Shown here one piece after another: positions 63,255 through 64,000 of a stretch of 64,000 bases of DNA. The position numbers and the translations under genes are program-made. Within the stretch, counting starts at the first letter, position 1. The number at the start of each line of letters is the position of its first letter. The stretch is taken from contig CADBDH010000010.1 of NCBI GenBank assembly GCA_902793405.1, positions 62,001 through 126,000 of the forward strand, given 5' to 3'. The stretch comes from an uncultured Bacteroidales bacterium (GTDB lineage Bacteria > Bacteroidota > Bacteroidia > Bacteroidales > Muribaculaceae). The notes under the pieces were generated by a model that had not been told where the DNA came from, ran no database searches, and saw nothing but the letters and a program-made list of their open reading frames with translations.

Positions 63255-63809
63255 ATGCACAATACTAGCAAGCAATATGACGAGGTCATCGCCCAGTGCC
63301 GCGAACTGTTCATCAACAAGATGAAGGATTACGGCCCCTCGTGGCGCATCCTCAGACCCCGTTCGGTCACCGACCAGATCTTTATCAAGGCCAAGCGCAT
63401 CCGCACCCTGGAACTCAACGGCGAGACCAAGGTGGGTGAAGGCATCTGGCCCGAGTTCATCGGCATCATCAACTATGGCATCATCGGGCTCATCCAGCTG
63501 CGCCTGGGCTACAGCGACGTCGTTGACATCAGTGCCGAGCAGGCCCTGCTCTATTATGACGAACTCATCGGTGCCACCAAGGACCTGATGATTGCCAAGA
63601 ACACCGACTACGGCGAGGCTTGGCGCGACATGCGCATCTCGAGCTACACCGACCTGATCCTGACCAAAATTCAACGCACCAAGGAGATTGAGAACCATGG
63701 TGGCGCTACCCTGGTGAGCGAGGGCATCGACGCCAACTACCAGGACATGATCAACTACAGCGTGTTTGCCCTGATCAAGCACAACGAGGAATTAGCCATG
63801 AAGGGTTAA
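63255..63809 (+). CDS. DUF1599 protein with two tandem homologous halves
   Basis: 184 residues, cytoplasmic. Two halves repeat the same pattern: KMKDYGPSWRILRPRSVTDQ with GETKVGEGIWPEFIGIINYG, and KNTDYGEAWRDMRISSYTDL with GGATLVSEGIDANYQDMINY. DUF1599 (nucleotide-modification-associated domain 1) proteins are conserved in Bacteroidetes, typically upstream of a DoxX-like BT_3928 gene and tpiA. The biochemical role is not established. It lies 48 bases before the DoxX-like gene. Confidence 0.9.
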   Translation: MHNTSKQYDEVIAQCRELFINKMKDYGPSWRILRPRSVTDQIFIKAKRIRTLELNGETKVGEGIWPEFIGIINYGIIGLIQLRLGYSDVVDISAEQALLYYDELIGATKDLMIAKNTDYGEAWRDMRISSYTDLILTKIQRTKEIENHGGATLVSEGIDANYQDMINYSVFALIKHNEELAMKG

Positions 63810-63857
63810 ACGGGCTTTCCTGCCTCCTTTTCCCTTCAGGCCGAAAACAGACTACCG

Positions 63858-64000
63858 ATGAAGCTAATGACTATAGTCAATGCCGTCAAGCACGAGAAAT
63901 GGTGCCGACTGCTCACGGTGCTCATGCGCATGACAGTGGGCGGCGTCTTCGTTTTCTCGGGGTTCACCAAGGGGGTTGACCCTTGGGGCGCCTGCTACAA
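63858..64000 (+). CDS. DoxX-like (BT_3928 family) membrane protein, 5' part only
   Basis: From ATG at 63858 the frame is open to the window edge (47 codons): a short cytoplasmic start (MKLMTIVNAVKHEKWCRLLT), then MRMTVGGVFVFSGFTKGVDP and WGACYK. The GG-FxFSGFxKxxDPWG motif is typical of BT_3928-type DoxX proteins, which are four-helix membrane proteins. The 3' end is outside the window. Confidence 0.85.
   Translation, partial: MKLMTIVNAVKHEKWCRLLTVLMRMTVGGVFVFSGFTKGVDPWGACY

Overview
The window looks like chromosomal DNA of a gut-type Bacteroidales, most likely Muribaculaceae or a Prevotella relative. The evidence is a SusC/SusD pair, many cysteine-acylated lipoproteins, a PorQ-type protein with C-terminal sorting-domain-like tails (type IX secretion), TAnnTTTG promoter boxes, AtoE, a BT_3928-like DoxX gene after a DUF1599 gene, and almost no Shine-Dalgarno sites. 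The genus is an inference from style and is not proven. There is no rRNA, CRISPR array, integrase or transposase; one tRNA-Ser(GCT) is present.

1-13.3 kb is a peptidoglycan salvage locus on the minus strand. A BadF/BadG-type amino-sugar kinase and a large MG2-like secreted protein come first. A separate promoter then serves an amidase with a golvesin-like domain, a tandem GT-A glycosyltransferase, a HIT/GalT-like DUF4922 protein, a SpoIID/LytB protein, an AmpG-like permease and a NamZ (DUF1343) exo-muramidase cut by the window edge. 13.6-19.6 kb holds an Hsp20 and a second wall-amidase cluster, in which a beta-propeller/amidase fusion sits beside a stand-alone propeller paralog and a stand-alone amidase paralog.

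19.9-25.7 kb carries an ECF sigma factor, a one-TM putative anti-sigma and a Spy-like periplasmic protein, then five small lipoproteins that form two paralogous groups. 25.9-31.2 kb has a TonB-dependent receptor divergent from an M16 peptidase gene broken by an internal indel; they share an unusually symmetrical promoter region. 31.3-34.8 kb is one modular secreted protein: dockerin-like repeats, then four FISUMP-type domains alternating with three ASH-like domains.

34.9-44.5 kb is mostly housekeeping: CDP-alcohol phosphotransferase, ATP-grasp protein, tRNA-Ser followed by a strongly folded palindromic element, AtoE, small membrane proteins, PorQ, DUF2007, MltG and mannose-6-phosphate isomerase. 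44.6-51.5 kb is a compact polysaccharide utilisation locus (SusC, SusD, GH18-like lipoprotein, DUF1735/LamG lipoprotein) resembling N-glycan loci, but its susC is broken. 51.6-64 kb holds two secreted proteins with the same C-terminal tail (401 aa, and a 2021-aa multi-module protein), a PMCA-type Ca2+ ATPase, a Dpm1-like glycosyltransferase, DUF1599 and a partial DoxX gene.

The most distinctive structural signal is a set of short tandem arrays (7-bp or 9-bp units) placed at gene junctions. Several fill the whole spacer between a stop and the next start and in places encode the last residues of the upstream protein.
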